Source of the DNA: Bacteroidota bacterium
GTDB taxonomy: Bacteria; Bacteroidota; Bacteroidia; B-17B0; Aurantibacillaceae
Assembly (NCBI GenBank): GCA_013287545.1
Contig: JABDDQ010000010.1
Location: 1-48,630 of the forward strand
Direction: 5' to 3'
Length of the DNA stretch: 48,630 nucleotides
Part shown: piece by piece, positions 26,354 through 35,596 of the stretch
Layout of the letters: every line of letters begins with the position of its first letter
Numbering within the stretch: position 1 is the stretch's first letter
Position numbers and translations under genes: made by a program
Notes under the pieces: model-generated
The model's database searches: none
What the model saw: the letters and a program-made list of their open reading frames with translations, nothing else
What the model was told of the DNA's origin: nothing

Positions 26354-26376
26354 GAAAATGAAAAATGCACCGATAT

Positions 26377-26407
26377 TAAAACAACAACGGCAGACAAATG
26401 CCCGCCG
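26377..26407 (-). terminator. Rho-independent terminator of guaB
   Basis: On the minus strand CGGCGGGCA pairs with TGTCTGCCG (hairpin at 26388-26407, with two G-U pairs), followed by TTGTTGTTTT. It starts 26 bases after the guaB stop. Confidence 0.75.
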
Positions 26408-26433
26408 CTTATGCTTTAATAGTTATATAAATA

Positions 26434-27912
26434 TTACTTCCTGCTATAATTTGGTGCCTCACGGGTAATAAATACATCGTGTGGGTGGCTTTCTGTAATG
26501 CCCGATTGTGTAATGCGTATAAACTTAGCTTGCTGCAAAGTTTTAATATCCTTAGCGCCGCAATAACCCATACCGGCACGTAGGCCGCCAATAAGCTGGT
26601 AAATTATTTCAGATACCATGCCTTTGTAAGGCACACGCCCTGAGATGCCTTCGGGTACCAGTTTTTTAATATCATCTTCCACATCCTGAAAATAGCGGTC
26701 TTTTGAACCCATTTGCATAGCCTCAATTGAGCCCATGCCTCGGTACGATTTAAACTTACGCCCTTCGTAAATAATGGTTTCTCCCGGAGATTCATCCATG
26801 CCCGCAAATAACGAGCCTAACATAACCGAACCTGCACCTGCTGCAAGGGCTTTTACAATATCGCCACTAAAGCGTATGCCGCCATCGGCAATAAGGGGTA
26901 CGTGTTTGCCTTTAAGGGCATGCGCCACCTCTAACACGGCAGATAGTTGCGGAACGCCCACACCTGCAATAACGCGCGTAGTACAAATACTGCCCGGACC
27001 AATGCCTACTTTAACACCATCGGCACCTGCTTTAACCAAAGCCAAAGCGGCTTCGCCGGTGGCAATGTTGCCGGCAATAATTTGTGTATGCTTAAATTGT
27101 TTTTTAACCAGTTTCACCATATCCATCACACCCTTCGAGTGGCCGTGGGCGGTATCAATAATCATGGCATCAACGCCCGCTCTCACTAAAGCTTCGGCAC
27201 GTTGCATCGTATCAGCAGTAACTCCAAGGGCAGCAGCTACACGCAGGCGGCCCATTTCGTCTTTACAGGCGTTAGGGCGCACTTTAATTTTAAGTATGTC
27301 TTTGTAGGTTATAAGGCCAATAAGTTTGTCGTGCTTGTCTACAATGGGTAATTTCTCTATTTTATAATCCTGTAAAATCTCTTCGGCTTTTTTAAGATTG
27401 ATGCCGTGTTGCGCTACAATGGTTTTTTTACGTGGCGTCATAATTTCACGTACCGGGCGTTTATGGTTTTTTTCGAAACGTAAATCGCGGTTGGTTATAA
27501 TGCCAGCCAATGTTCCGTTACCTGCCACAACGGGTATACCGCCAATTTTATTTTCGGTCATTAACTGCAAAGCATCAGCCACGGTAGCGTTTTCGGGTAA
27601 GGTAACCGGGTCCATAATCATACCGCTTTCCGAACGTTTTACACGGCGTACTTCTTGTGCCTGCATATCAACACTCATGTTTTTATGCAACACCCCAATA
27701 CCGCCTTCTTGTGCAATGGCAATGGCCATGCGGTGTTCGGTAACGGTGTCCATAGCCGCAGAAACAATGGGTGCGTTAAGCGTAATTTCTTTCGTAAACT
27801 GAGATTTTGTTTCAACCTCGCGAGGCAGTATATCCGAATAGGCCGGTACAAGCAGCACATCATCGTATGTTAAACCTTCTGAAACAAATTTGTGGGCGTA
27901 AGGGGCGTTCAT
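26434..27912 (-). CDS. guaB: Inosine-5'-monophosphate dehydrogenase
   Basis: Oxidises IMP to XMP with NAD, the committed step of GMP synthesis. The start at 27912 gives MNAPYAHKFVSEGLTYDDVL and 492 aa, the normal length; the longer frame up to 28122 adds 70 residues without family character and covers the promoter. The barrel has APIVSAAMDTVTEHRMAIA. Two CBS domains (about 95-215) carry MDPVTLPENATVADAL and IMTPRKKTIV. The catalytic Cys lies in GIGPGSICTTRVIAGVG, followed by IADGGIRFSGDIVKALAAG and the flap YRGMGSIEAM. It is divergent from the rlmI-like gene. Confidence 0.97.
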   Translation of the reverse strand: MNAPYAHKFVSEGLTYDDVLLVPAYSDILPREVETKSQFTKEITLNAPIVSAAMDTVTEHRMAIAIAQEGGIGVLHKNMSVDMQAQEVRRVKRSESGMIMDPVTLPENATVADALQLMTENKIGGIPVVAGNGTLAGIITNRDLRFEKNHKRPVREIMTPRKKTIVAQHGINLKKAEEILQDYKIEKLPIVDKHDKLIGLITYKDILKIKVRPNACKDEMGRLRVAAALGVTADTMQRAEALVRAGVDAMIIDTAHGHSKGVMDMVKLVKKQFKHTQIIAGNIATGEAALALVKAGADGVKVGIGPGSICTTRVIAGVGVPQLSAVLEVAHALKGKHVPLIADGGIRFSGDIVKALAAGAGSVMLGSLFAGMDESPGETIIYEGRKFKSYRGMGSIEAMQMGSKDRYFQDVEDDIKKLVPEGISGRVPYKGMVSEIIYQLIGGLRAGMGYCGAKDIKTLQQAKFIRITQSGITESHPHDVFITREAPNYSRK

Positions 27913-27927
27913 GAGTAAAAAATTTGT

Positions 27928-27935
27928 CAAAGATA
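27928..27935 (-). promoter_or_regulatory. -7 box of guaB
   Basis: The minus strand reads TATCTTTG, exact TAnnTTTG, 15 bases from the guaB ATG. It is identical to the facing rlmI box 18 bases away. Confidence 0.6.
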
Positions 27936-27953
27936 CAGATTTATTAATGATGT

Positions 27954-27961
27954 TATCTTTG
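27954..27961 (+). promoter_or_regulatory. -7 box of the rRNA methyltransferase gene
   Basis: TATCTTTG, exact TAnnTTTG, nine bases before the ATG at 27971. This supports the start at 27971 rather than 27911, which would lie upstream of the promoter. Confidence 0.6.
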
Positions 27962-27970
27962 CACCCTATT

Positions 27971-29146
27971 ATGACAAAAATTTTTCTCAACAAAGGCAAA
28001 GAAACTCCCTTGCTGCGCCGCCACCCTTGGGTGTTTTCGGGGGCTATTAAAACCACCGAAGGCAAACCGCTTGATGGCGATACGGTTAGCGTGTATTCTG
28101 CCGACAAAAAGTTTTTGGGCATAGGGCACTATCAGGTAGAAAACAGCATCAGGGTGCGTATAATTTCGTTTGAAGACGTAGAAATTAACGAAGCCTTTTG
28201 GTTCGATAAAATTAATACTGCCTATACATTTCGTGGCATTGTTGATTTGACGGATAATAAAGATACCAACGTGTACCGCTTGTTTTTTGGCGAAGCCGAT
28301 GGCCTGCCCGGTTTAATTATTGATTTTTATGATGGACATGTAGTAGTGCAATGCCACACCATTGGCATGCATCGTAATATTGAGCATATAGCCCATGCAC
28401 TTAAAAAAGTATATGGCAATAAACTAAAAACCATTTACGATAAGAGTAAAGAAACCCTGCCAAAACACTTAACCGAAAACCTGCACAATGGTTTTATGGT
28501 GGGCGATACAGGCAACACCGTAGTAAAAGAAAACAAACACCTTTTTTATATTGATTGGGAAAAAGGACAAAAGACGGGCTTTTTTGTTGACCAACGCGAA
28601 AACCGTGCTTTGTTAGCTCACTACTCAAAAAACAAAACGGTGCTAAATACATTTTGTTACACAGGTGGTTTTTCGGTTTATGCTTGCGCAGCAGGAGCGA
28701 AGGAGGTTCATTCGGTAGATGTATCAAAACCCGCTATGGAAATTACCGATAAAAACATTGAGCTTAATAAACTAACTAACCATAAAAGTTTTTGTGCCGA
28801 TACCTTCGATTTTTTGGCCGATAAAAAAGATGTGTACGATATTATTGTGTTAGACCCGCCTGCCTTTGCTAAAAGCCGCGATGTAAAACACAATGCATTT
28901 AAAGGCTACAAACGCCTGAACGAAATGGCTTTTCGTTTAATTAAAAGCAATGGTTTAATTTTTACATTTTCTTGCTCAGGGGTGGTTGATAAAGCGCTCT
29001 TTTTTAACACCGTTGCTGCTGCTGTTTTCGAAAGCGGACGCAAAGTAAAAATACTGCATTATCTTTCTCAACCTGCCGACCACCCTATAACCCCCAACTT
29101 TCCCGAAGGCGAGTATTTAAAAGGCTTGGTGTTATATGTTGAATAA
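27971..29146 (+). CDS. rlmI: Class I SAM-dependent rRNA methyltransferase, RlmI type
   Basis: Probably methylates C5 of a cytosine in 23S rRNA (C1962 in E. coli). From the ATG at 27971 the protein (391 aa) begins MTKIFLNKGKETPLLRRHPW, with a PUA-like domain up to about residue 75 (HPWVFSGAI). A central domain ends with FLVDQR-like residues (TGFFVDQRENRALL), followed by the Rossmann methyltransferase: NTFCYTGGFSVYACAAGAKE (SAM loop), VHSVDVSKPAME, DIIVLDPPAFAKS and FTFSCSG. It is convergent with the LRR gene, with eight bases between the stop codons. Confidence 0.92.
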   Translation: MTKIFLNKGKETPLLRRHPWVFSGAIKTTEGKPLDGDTVSVYSADKKFLGIGHYQVENSIRVRIISFEDVEINEAFWFDKINTAYTFRGIVDLTDNKDTNVYRLFFGEADGLPGLIIDFYDGHVVVQCHTIGMHRNIEHIAHALKKVYGNKLKTIYDKSKETLPKHLTENLHNGFMVGDTGNTVVKENKHLFYIDWEKGQKTGFFVDQRENRALLAHYSKNKTVLNTFCYTGGFSVYACAAGAKEVHSVDVSKPAMEITDKNIELNKLTNHKSFCADTFDFLADKKDVYDIIVLDPPAFAKSRDVKHNAFKGYKRLNEMAFRLIKSNGLIFTFSCSGVVDKALFFNTVAAAVFESGRKVKILHYLSQPADHPITPNFPEGEYLKGLVLYVE

Positions 29147-29154
29147 ATAATTAT

Positions 29155-30417
29155 TTAGTGTATAACAACTAATTTTTTATTCGCTATGCTGTTTGCAGTT
29201 TTAATTACCAAGGTGTAAACTCCCTCATTAAAATTTGTTGCATCAATATTGGTTATTCCGGTTAATGTTTCACTCAATACAATTCTGCCGTTTACATCAA
29301 TTATTTGTACGATTTGTTTTTCTGCTGTGTTCGATTCAATAATAAATTGTCCGCTAGTTGGGTTAGGGTAAATGTTCACTTGGTTATTTAAATCAGTTAA
29401 CTGGTTTATACCTGCAATAGCACAACCATTTGAATTGCCTGCCCCACATAAAGGTTTTGCTAAATCGGTTGGTGTCATACTATTAGGCAAATAGTTTGGC
29501 AAACAATTATATGGATTAGGGTCTAGATTTATAAAATACTCCCAATAACTAAATTGAGGAACATAATTAGCAGGATAGATAGAATTTGGAAATGCTGGAA
29601 AACAAGAAATATTATTTCCACCACAATTTAAAATATGTAAGGAATTAGGTAGGAGTGGTAAATTCGATAATAAATTTTCATCACAATCAAGTTCAATAAG
29701 AGAATTAGGTAAGGCAGGGAGATTTGTTAAGGAATTCTTACTGCAAGTCAATGTATTAAGAGAAGTATCTAAAGCAGGAAGGCTAGTTAAAGAATTCATT
29801 AGGCAATCTAAATAAGTTAAAGAATTTGGCAGGCTGGGTAATGTGGTTAATTGATTCTGACTACAGTCCAAATATGTAAGTGAGTTGGGTAGAGGTGGAA
29901 GGTTTGTTAAATGATTACTATTACATTCAAGCGATTGAAGTGAAGTGTCAAAAGCAGGTAAGTTAACTAACAAATTAAGTTGACAATTTACAATAGAAAG
30001 TGAGTTTGGTAGAGTAGGTAAGGTGGTCAAAAAATTTTCTGGACAATATAAATTATACAAGGAAGTAGGTAAGTTTGTTATACTCGTTAAAGAATCATGT
30101 TGACAATTTATATATGTAATTGAATTTGGTAAAGTGGGTAGGGTAGTTAGTGAGTTATTATAACTGCAATCAAGAGATTTTAAAGATTTAAAATAAGTTA
30201 TACCTGTTAGGTCTTTAATATATTTACCGACTACACTTATTGTGCGAGTAGTCGTAGCAACCAAAACACTTGTTGTATCCATTTGGTTGCCATTCATTGC
30301 AGCGGGTATAAGTCCTTGTAAATAGGTGGCAAAATTAGCATCAGGTATGGTAACCCATGTTTGAGCATTTAAACGCCCCATTAAAATAATTGAAAAGAGC
30401 AGTATAATATTTTTCAC
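29155..30417 (-). CDS. Secreted leucine-rich-repeat protein, T9SS type A
   Basis: A 420-aa exported protein with a signal peptide (MKNIILLFSIILMGRLNAQ). Residues about 70-280 consist of ten or so leucine-rich repeats of 20-21 aa with the pattern LTxLPxLPNSLxxLxCxxN, resembling the IpaH/bacterial type. The last 85 residues are a T9SS type A sorting domain (VNIYPNPTSGQFIIE, EGVYTLVIKTANS, end KKLVVIH). LRRs usually bind proteins, so surface binding is inferred. It is the last gene of a three-gene run of T9SS cargo genes on the same strand; an 82-base gap separates it from the beta-helix gene. Confidence 0.88.
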   Translation of the reverse strand: MKNIILLFSIILMGRLNAQTWVTIPDANFATYLQGLIPAAMNGNQMDTTSVLVATTTRTISVVGKYIKDLTGITYFKSLKSLDCSYNNSLTTLPTLPNSITYINCQHDSLTSITNLPTSLYNLYCPENFLTTLPTLPNSLSIVNCQLNLLVNLPAFDTSLQSLECNSNHLTNLPPLPNSLTYLDCSQNQLTTLPSLPNSLTYLDCLMNSLTSLPALDTSLNTLTCSKNSLTNLPALPNSLIELDCDENLLSNLPLLPNSLHILNCGGNNISCFPAFPNSIYPANYVPQFSYWEYFINLDPNPYNCLPNYLPNSMTPTDLAKPLCGAGNSNGCAIAGINQLTDLNNQVNIYPNPTSGQFIIESNTAEKQIVQIIDVNGRIVLSETLTGITNIDATNFNEGVYTLVIKTANSIANKKLVVIH

Positions 30418-30499
30418 GCTAATTATTTATTGTAACAAATTTAAGTTATTTAATGGTAAAAGTTAAGATTATTTAATTGAATGACTAGAGAATAATTTA

Positions 30500-31879
30500 T
30501 TAGTGAACAATAACTAATTTTTTATTCATTACACTATCAGCTGTTTTAATTGCCAAGGTGTAAACTCCCGCATTTAAATTTGTAACATCAACATTGGCTG
30601 TACCGTTTATAAGCTGACTAAACACAAGCTTACCATTTACATCCAATATTTGTAAAGTTTGTTTATTGTTTATGTTTGTTTCAACAGTAAACTGTCCGGT
30701 AGTGGGGTTTGGGTAAACGTTTATATGTTCTGTTACATTGGATAACTCTAAAATGCCTGAAACAACAATTTTTGAGCAATGCATTACAAAAGTATCCGGT
30801 CCGCCATAAGCACCCATATCGTTACGCGCTGTACCCATAGATGGAAACAAAGCCGTGTTGGGTGCAGATGTGAGGTCGTTATATACAGTTGAAGTGTCTC
30901 CGGCATCAATGCAAGGTGATGCAGCACTTAGGGTAAGACATAAACTATCCAGCAAAGGGTTTGCATTTATATTGCCAACACCTGTGTAAGCATTTTGCAC
31001 ATCGTTATACGTAGCTTGCACCGTGCACGAAGTAGCTATAATTTGATTTGCAACAGGCAAATTGCCCCAAATTATATTATTACGTATAATAACATTGGTA
31101 GCAAGTTCTGCCGAAATTCCTCCTGTTCCCACAGAATAAGATGAATTTTTTATAATTGTATTATTCTCAATTATTTTTGGCGTGGTACCTAAATCATTGT
31201 AAATCCAAATTCCGCTTCCGCCAAAATAACTTGTAGCACCGGTGTTTAAAGCAATAATATTATTTTTAATTCGACACCCGGTGTAATTAAGTACAATGCC
31301 TGGGCCGTATTTGCCCTGGTTATTGGTAATAATATTGTTTTCAATAATGGGGTTTCCATCACCTATACGTATGCCGCCACCGCCTGCGCTTACAACACTG
31401 CTTGTGTTAGTTGCCGTATTACTTATAATAATATTATATCTAATGGTTGGCGAACTAACATCCATTAAAATTCCACCACCTTCTCGGTAGGTGCCTGCTC
31501 CGTGTATGTCAGTCCACTTGGTTCCTTTGCCGCCTGTTAAGGTAAACCCTTGTAATATGGCTGTTGAATCTTCTCCTGAGTTAAAAATAACGCAACTGGC
31601 CGTATCCGGGTTTATGGGTGTGCTTCCGTTTATAATAGTAGAACTAATGTAGGATGTATCTTTACTTAAATAAAACAGACTGGTTACTAAAATTTTTTTT
31701 CCTCTAAAATTTATGTTTTCAAAATAAGTGCCCGGAGAAACTTCTACCGTATCTGTATTGTTTGAGGCCATTATAGCCGCTTGTATAGTTGGGTAGTTTA
31801 ACGGCACCTTACGGGTGGTACAAAATATATTCGAAATATTTATACCAAATAACAATGCTAATAAAATGTGTTTTTTCAT
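30500..31879 (-). CDS. Secreted right-handed beta-helix protein, T9SS type A
   Basis: A 459-aa exported protein with a signal peptide (MKKHILLALLFGINISNIF). It begins with the typical NPTIQAAI-like phrase (YPTIQAAIMASNNTDTVEV) and PGTYFENI, the start of a parallel beta-helix, with repeats such as IIENNIITNNQG and IIENNTIIKNSS running to about residue 300. The fold is shared with pectate lyases and carbohydrate-active proteins, but no catalytic site is evident. The C-terminal T9SS type A domain (INVYPNPTTGQFTVE, NAGVYTLAIKTADS, KKLVIVH) is nearly the same as that of the LRR protein. It follows the FG-GAP gene by 35 bases. Confidence 0.88.
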   Translation of the reverse strand: MKKHILLALLFGINISNIFCTTRKVPLNYPTIQAAIMASNNTDTVEVSPGTYFENINFRGKKILVTSLFYLSKDTSYISSTIINGSTPINPDTASCVIFNSGEDSTAILQGFTLTGGKGTKWTDIHGAGTYREGGGILMDVSSPTIRYNIIISNTATNTSSVVSAGGGGIRIGDGNPIIENNIITNNQGKYGPGIVLNYTGCRIKNNIIALNTGATSYFGGSGIWIYNDLGTTPKIIENNTIIKNSSYSVGTGGISAELATNVIIRNNIIWGNLPVANQIIATSCTVQATYNDVQNAYTGVGNINANPLLDSLCLTLSAASPCIDAGDTSTVYNDLTSAPNTALFPSMGTARNDMGAYGGPDTFVMHCSKIVVSGILELSNVTEHINVYPNPTTGQFTVETNINNKQTLQILDVNGKLVFSQLINGTANVDVTNLNAGVYTLAIKTADSVMNKKLVIVH

Positions 31880-31914
31880 AATAAAATTTTTAATTGCTTA
31901 AATCTCTATTAAAC

Positions 31915-33618
31915 TTACTTTACAATAACCAAGCGTTTATTTGCAATTCCACTATTATTTATAATGCTGACATTGTAAACTCCGTTGGGTAAATTACTTG
32001 CATCAATATTAGTTTTGCTATTTAATTTTTGACTTAGCACCACTTTACCATTTATATCATATACTGTACATTGCGCATTGCCTTTTGTATATATTGCAAA
32101 ACTGCCCGTAGTAGGGTTGGGGTATATTTCAATAAGATTATTATTTGCTAAATAATATTCGTTTATTCCTGCTGTAAGGCAAGCCCCTTCGGTTGCAGTA
32201 TAAAATTTATTAGCAGATATATTATAACAGGTGTCAATTGTTCCTAAAGACCATTTTACTATTAATGTATCAATTAAGGCGGCATTGCCTAACCCAAAAT
32301 GTAACCACAAGTTCTGACTGTTATAACCTGTTTGTGCTGCTACTTCTTGCATTTGCCAAATAGGGGTTCCGCCTATGGTTGCTTTAACATAAACTTTTGC
32401 TCCTACACCACTTTTGTTTGATGCAACCCCATTACACTTTACTGTTATCCAGTTGTTTGTATTGCCATTGTTATGGTATAAAAAATTTTGCTCATTTAAT
32501 CGGTTAGCTACAAATAAATCAAGTTGTCCGTCATTGTCATAATCTGCAAACACACAACCAAACGAGTTTCCGCGATAACTAACCACACTGCCTGTAGTAA
32601 CTTTAGTAAACGTATAAGTTGGTGCGCCATTGTTTAAGTAAAAAAAGTTAACTGCCCCATCGTTATCTACAAATAAATCGAGGTCGCCATCATTATCAAC
32701 ATCACCCCAAGCACTTCCTACGGAATTAGCAGATTCGGCAACAACGCTTGTTATAACAGGTGTTAAGGAGTAGGAAGGAGCTCCACTATTGTTATAAAGT
32801 ATGTTGCCGCTGCTTGAGTAATTAGCCGAAAACAAATCTAAATCTCCATCGTTATCATAATCGCCCCAGCTTGCACCAAGTCCTGCTTTGCCATCGCTAA
32901 ACGTAAATTGCGTAAAGGCTAAACCACCGTTATTAGTAAATAAAAAATCGTTTTGTGTGCCTGAGTTTGCAATAAATAAATCAGGACGTAAATCGTTATT
33001 ATAATCGGCCCATGCGCCCGGTATCGAAAGATTTGTGCCTGCCGTAATTGTATTTGTAGTAGTACTTAAACTATAACTTGGCGCACCACTGTTTAAATAC
33101 ATAAAATCAGCCCCCTGAAAATTTACCACATACAAATCCAAATCTCCATCATTATCTATATCCACCCATGAGGAGCTATTAGAGTTTCCAATATCAGTTA
33201 CAGGGCTGCCTGTGGTTATTTTTGTAAACACGGTATCGCCCAATCCGTTATATAAAAAGTTGCCGAAATTATTTCGGTTAGTTACAAAACAATCTATAAA
33301 TCCATCGCTATTATAATCGGCACAGGTGCTTCCAATTGATGAACCACCATCGGTAACAATATTACCAGATGTTACTCTAATAAAATTTCCGTTACCTTTA
33401 TTTAGGTATAACGAGTTGTTCTGGTTCGTTAAATTTCCGTTAGAAACCATTAAATCAAGCAAACCATCATTATTAAAATCAATCCAGCTTCCGCCGCCGC
33501 TCTCAAACGCATCCGTAGTAATGGGGTTTAACGTATCTGTTACACGGGTAAACGTTTGTGCGTAACAAAATGTGTTCACACATAAAATAGTCAAACTAAT
33601 TTTAAGTAGTTTTTTCAT
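31915..33618 (-). CDS. Secreted FG-GAP/VCBS repeat protein with ASPIC/UnbV domain, T9SS type A
   Basis: 567 aa from the ATG at 33618, which gives a clean signal peptide (MKKLLKISLTILCVNTFCYA). Residues about 25-385 contain seven or so beta-propeller (FG-GAP/VCBS) repeats with calcium-loop signatures such as DYDNDGDLDLF and DVDNDGDLDLFVDNDG. An ASPIC/UnbV (CRTAC1-like) module follows (about 390-480, SGVGAKVYVKATIGG, LWLHFGLGNA, DTLIVKWSLG). A T9SS type A domain (IEIYPNPTTGSFAIY, KRLVIVK) ends it. It is the first gene of the three-gene T9SS cargo run. Function is unknown; integrin-like binding is inferred. Confidence 0.9.
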   Translation of the reverse strand: MKKLLKISLTILCVNTFCYAQTFTRVTDTLNPITTDAFESGGGSWIDFNNDGLLDLMVSNGNLTNQNNSLYLNKGNGNFIRVTSGNIVTDGGSSIGSTCADYNSDGFIDCFVTNRNNFGNFLYNGLGDTVFTKITTGSPVTDIGNSNSSSWVDIDNDGDLDLYVVNFQGADFMYLNSGAPSYSLSTTTNTITAGTNLSIPGAWADYNNDLRPDLFIANSGTQNDFLFTNNGGLAFTQFTFSDGKAGLGASWGDYDNDGDLDLFSANYSSSGNILYNNSGAPSYSLTPVITSVVAESANSVGSAWGDVDNDGDLDLFVDNDGAVNFFYLNNGAPTYTFTKVTTGSVVSYRGNSFGCVFADYDNDGQLDLFVANRLNEQNFLYHNNGNTNNWITVKCNGVASNKSGVGAKVYVKATIGGTPIWQMQEVAAQTGYNSQNLWLHFGLGNAALIDTLIVKWSLGTIDTCYNISANKFYTATEGACLTAGINEYYLANNNLIEIYPNPTTGSFAIYTKGNAQCTVYDINGKVVLSQKLNSKTNIDASNLPNGVYNVSIINNSGIANKRLVIVK

Positions 33619-33792
33619 GCAAATTCGTTTGTAATTATGTAACAAACTTGCTGTTTAATTAGGCTGATTTTTTTAAAAGTGTAAGTTAAACGCACTCCTT
33701 ACTATAAACAGCAATAATCTCTGTACAAACGGCATTTTTCTAAAATAAAAAACAACTTATTTAGCTAACTTAACGTGTAGTTTTTATTATAC

Positions 33793-34860
33793 TTGCTTTA
33801 TAATTTAATTAGTAACCTTATCAAAACAAAAATCATATATCACGTTTTATTTTGGCTTGTATATTATAGCTCTGTAGGTTTAATTACAAGTAGCTATGAC
33901 GATAATTTTTATAAAGGATTTGTAAGTGATGGTTTGCAATTACCGGTTAAAATTGCATTTACTTATTTTATCGTTTCGTATTTATTTCCGACTTATTTTC
34001 TCACAAAAAAATACAAACGGCTTTTACTTGTTTTTATACCGGCTACAATTTTAGTGGGTGTTATTTACAGGCTTATACAGGGTTACATTGTGTTTCCTTA
34101 TTTTTATCCGGATATGATTTATACTCCCTTAAATGTAGGGCGGTTTATTTGGGCTCTTTTCGATGTTTTTTTTCCTGCTGCAATTGCCTTAAGCATTGTG
34201 CTTTTTAAATCGAAATTAGAAAGCATGCTACACGAACAAGAATTGCAAAAAGAAAAACTAAACGCTGAGCTTAGTTTTTTAAAAGCGCAAACCAACCCTC
34301 ATTTTTTATTCAACACATTAAATAATATATATGGTTTGGCTTTGGTAAACTCTCCGCAAGTGCCTAATGCTATATTAAAATTAAGCGAGTTGTTTCGGTT
34401 TATATTGCGTAACGGTACCGTGTCTCAAATTAAACTGGAAGATGAAATAAAAATTATTACAGATTATATCGAACTCGAAAAACTACGATATGGTAATCGC
34501 TTAAACATAACATTTGAAATTGATATAGATAACCCCAAAGAAATGATTGCTCCTTTGTTGCTTTTACCTTTTGTTGAAAATGGTTTTAAGCACGGTGCCA
34601 GCGAGTCGCGTTTTAATTCATTTATTAATATCAAATTAAAGCTGGTAAATCAACATCTGTTTTTTACCATGGCAAATAGTAAAGAACCCGGTAAAGAAAC
34701 TAATGAAAGTGGCATTGGCATACAAAATGTGCAACGGCAGTTAAATTTAATTTATGGCACCAACCATCAGCTTACTATACAAAATTCAAATACTGAATTT
34801 TCAGTTAGCTTAACTATTAATTTAAACGAGCATGAAAAAAATCAGCTGCATCATAATTGA
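33793..34860 (+). CDS. LytS-family sensor histidine kinase (TTG start)
   Basis: A 355-aa membrane kinase. Hydrophobic segments lie at about 14-33, 50-70, 76-98 and 118-138, followed by a short coiled coil. The phospho-acceptor is His170 in QTNPHFLFNTLNN, then the N box LLLPFVENGFKHGA and the G box GIGIQNVQRQL. The only usable start is TTG at 33793, because the first internal ATG is at codon 108 and an in-frame TAG lies 15 bases upstream. A TATACTTG box overlaps this TTG, so the true start is uncertain. It overlaps its regulator by 29 bases. Confidence 0.9.
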   Translation: MLYNLISNLIKTKIIYHVLFWLVYYSSVGLITSSYDDNFYKGFVSDGLQLPVKIAFTYFIVSYLFPTYFLTKKYKRLLLVFIPATILVGVIYRLIQGYIVFPYFYPDMIYTPLNVGRFIWALFDVFFPAAIALSIVLFKSKLESMLHEQELQKEKLNAELSFLKAQTNPHFLFNTLNNIYGLALVNSPQVPNAILKLSELFRFILRNGTVSQIKLEDEIKIITDYIELEKLRYGNRLNITFEIDIDNPKEMIAPLLLLPFVENGFKHGASESRFNSFINIKLKLVNQHLFFTMANSKEPGKETNESGIGIQNVQRQLNLIYGTNHQLTIQNSNTEFSVSLTINLNEHEKNQLHHN

Positions 34861-35527
34861 GGATGAGCCAATTGCTGCTGATATTGTGCAATCGTATATT
34901 GCGCAGGTTTCTTTCTTGCAGTTAGAAGCTGTTTTTACAGATGCTATTTCAGCTTTCGAAATTTTAAACAACAAACCAATAGACCTTATTTTTTTAGACA
35001 TTCATTTACCAAAATTAAAAGGCATAGATTTTTTAAAAACACTTACCAAGCCACCCAAAATTATTATAACAAGTGCTTATGAACAGTATGCCTTACAAGG
35101 GTACGAGTTTGAAATAACCGATTATTTATTAAAACCTTTTTCTTTCGAACGGTTTTTAAAAGCCGTTAACCGTTTACAAAAACCTGTTGAATTACTTGTA
35201 ACTGATACCGATGATAAGCAGCATCGTTTTTTTAATGTAAATAAAAAAATGGTGAAAGTTTATTTAGATGAAATTCTGTATGTTGAAAGCCTTAAGGAGT
35301 ATGTGAAAATATATACAAAAGAAAAAAACGTAGTTACCAAGTTTCAATTAGGCGAACTGCTGGTTTTTTTAAACGATACTAATTTTATACGTGTACACAG
35401 GTCATTTATTATAGCCAAAAATAAAATCAATTCGTTTTTTGCAGATGAAATAGAAATTGCCGGACAATCAATTCCAATAGGACGAAGTTTTGCTGTTTCC
35501 ATAAAAAAAGAACTCGAAAATAAATAA
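34832..35527 (+). CDS. LytTR-family response regulator
   Basis: A 231-aa regulator paired with the kinase it overlaps. The receiver domain has Glu10-Asp11, phospho-acceptor Asp56 in LIFLDIHLP and Lys101 in DYLLKPFSFERF. The LytTR DNA-binding domain (about 128-231) has the motifs YVESLKEYVKIYTKE and FIRVHRSFIIAK. Together with the downstream envelope protein genes it may form a sensing and response unit, but this is inference. Confidence 0.93.
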   Translation: MKKISCIIIEDEPIAADIVQSYIAQVSFLQLEAVFTDAISAFEILNNKPIDLIFLDIHLPKLKGIDFLKTLTKPPKIIITSAYEQYALQGYEFEITDYLLKPFSFERFLKAVNRLQKPVELLVTDTDDKQHRFFNVNKKMVKVYLDEILYVESLKEYVKIYTKEKNVVTKFQLGELLVFLNDTNFIRVHRSFIIAKNKINSFFADEIEIAGQSIPIGRSFAVSIKKELENK

Positions 35528-35596
35528 ATGTAGTGCTGTATGTAGAATACTAACGATGCCATTTTTTCGTTCTGCATAAAAACCTTGGTTTAAAAT

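Noticed and set aside
26215-26397. 60-aa reading frame with an internal repeat (KLVGQV..YR..ALLT twice)
   Set aside because: The peptide repeat simply mirrors the duplicated non-coding hairpin sequence; no promoter box or family supports it.
26774-27873. Plus-strand frames opposite guaB
   Set aside because: Antisense shadows of a strongly conserved enzyme gene with a full set of IMPDH motifs.
29365-29380. ATGTTCACTTGG resembling the leader motif on the minus strand
   Set aside because: It lies inside the LRR gene, encodes the NQVNIYPN part of the sorting domain, and lacks the promoter box and stems.
33700-33780. Possible fourth leader copy before the FG-GAP gene (T-tract, TATTTTAG, CAGAG..CTG)
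   Set aside because: The ACAAGTGAACA start and the outer stem are absent; resemblance is limited to AT-rich wording.
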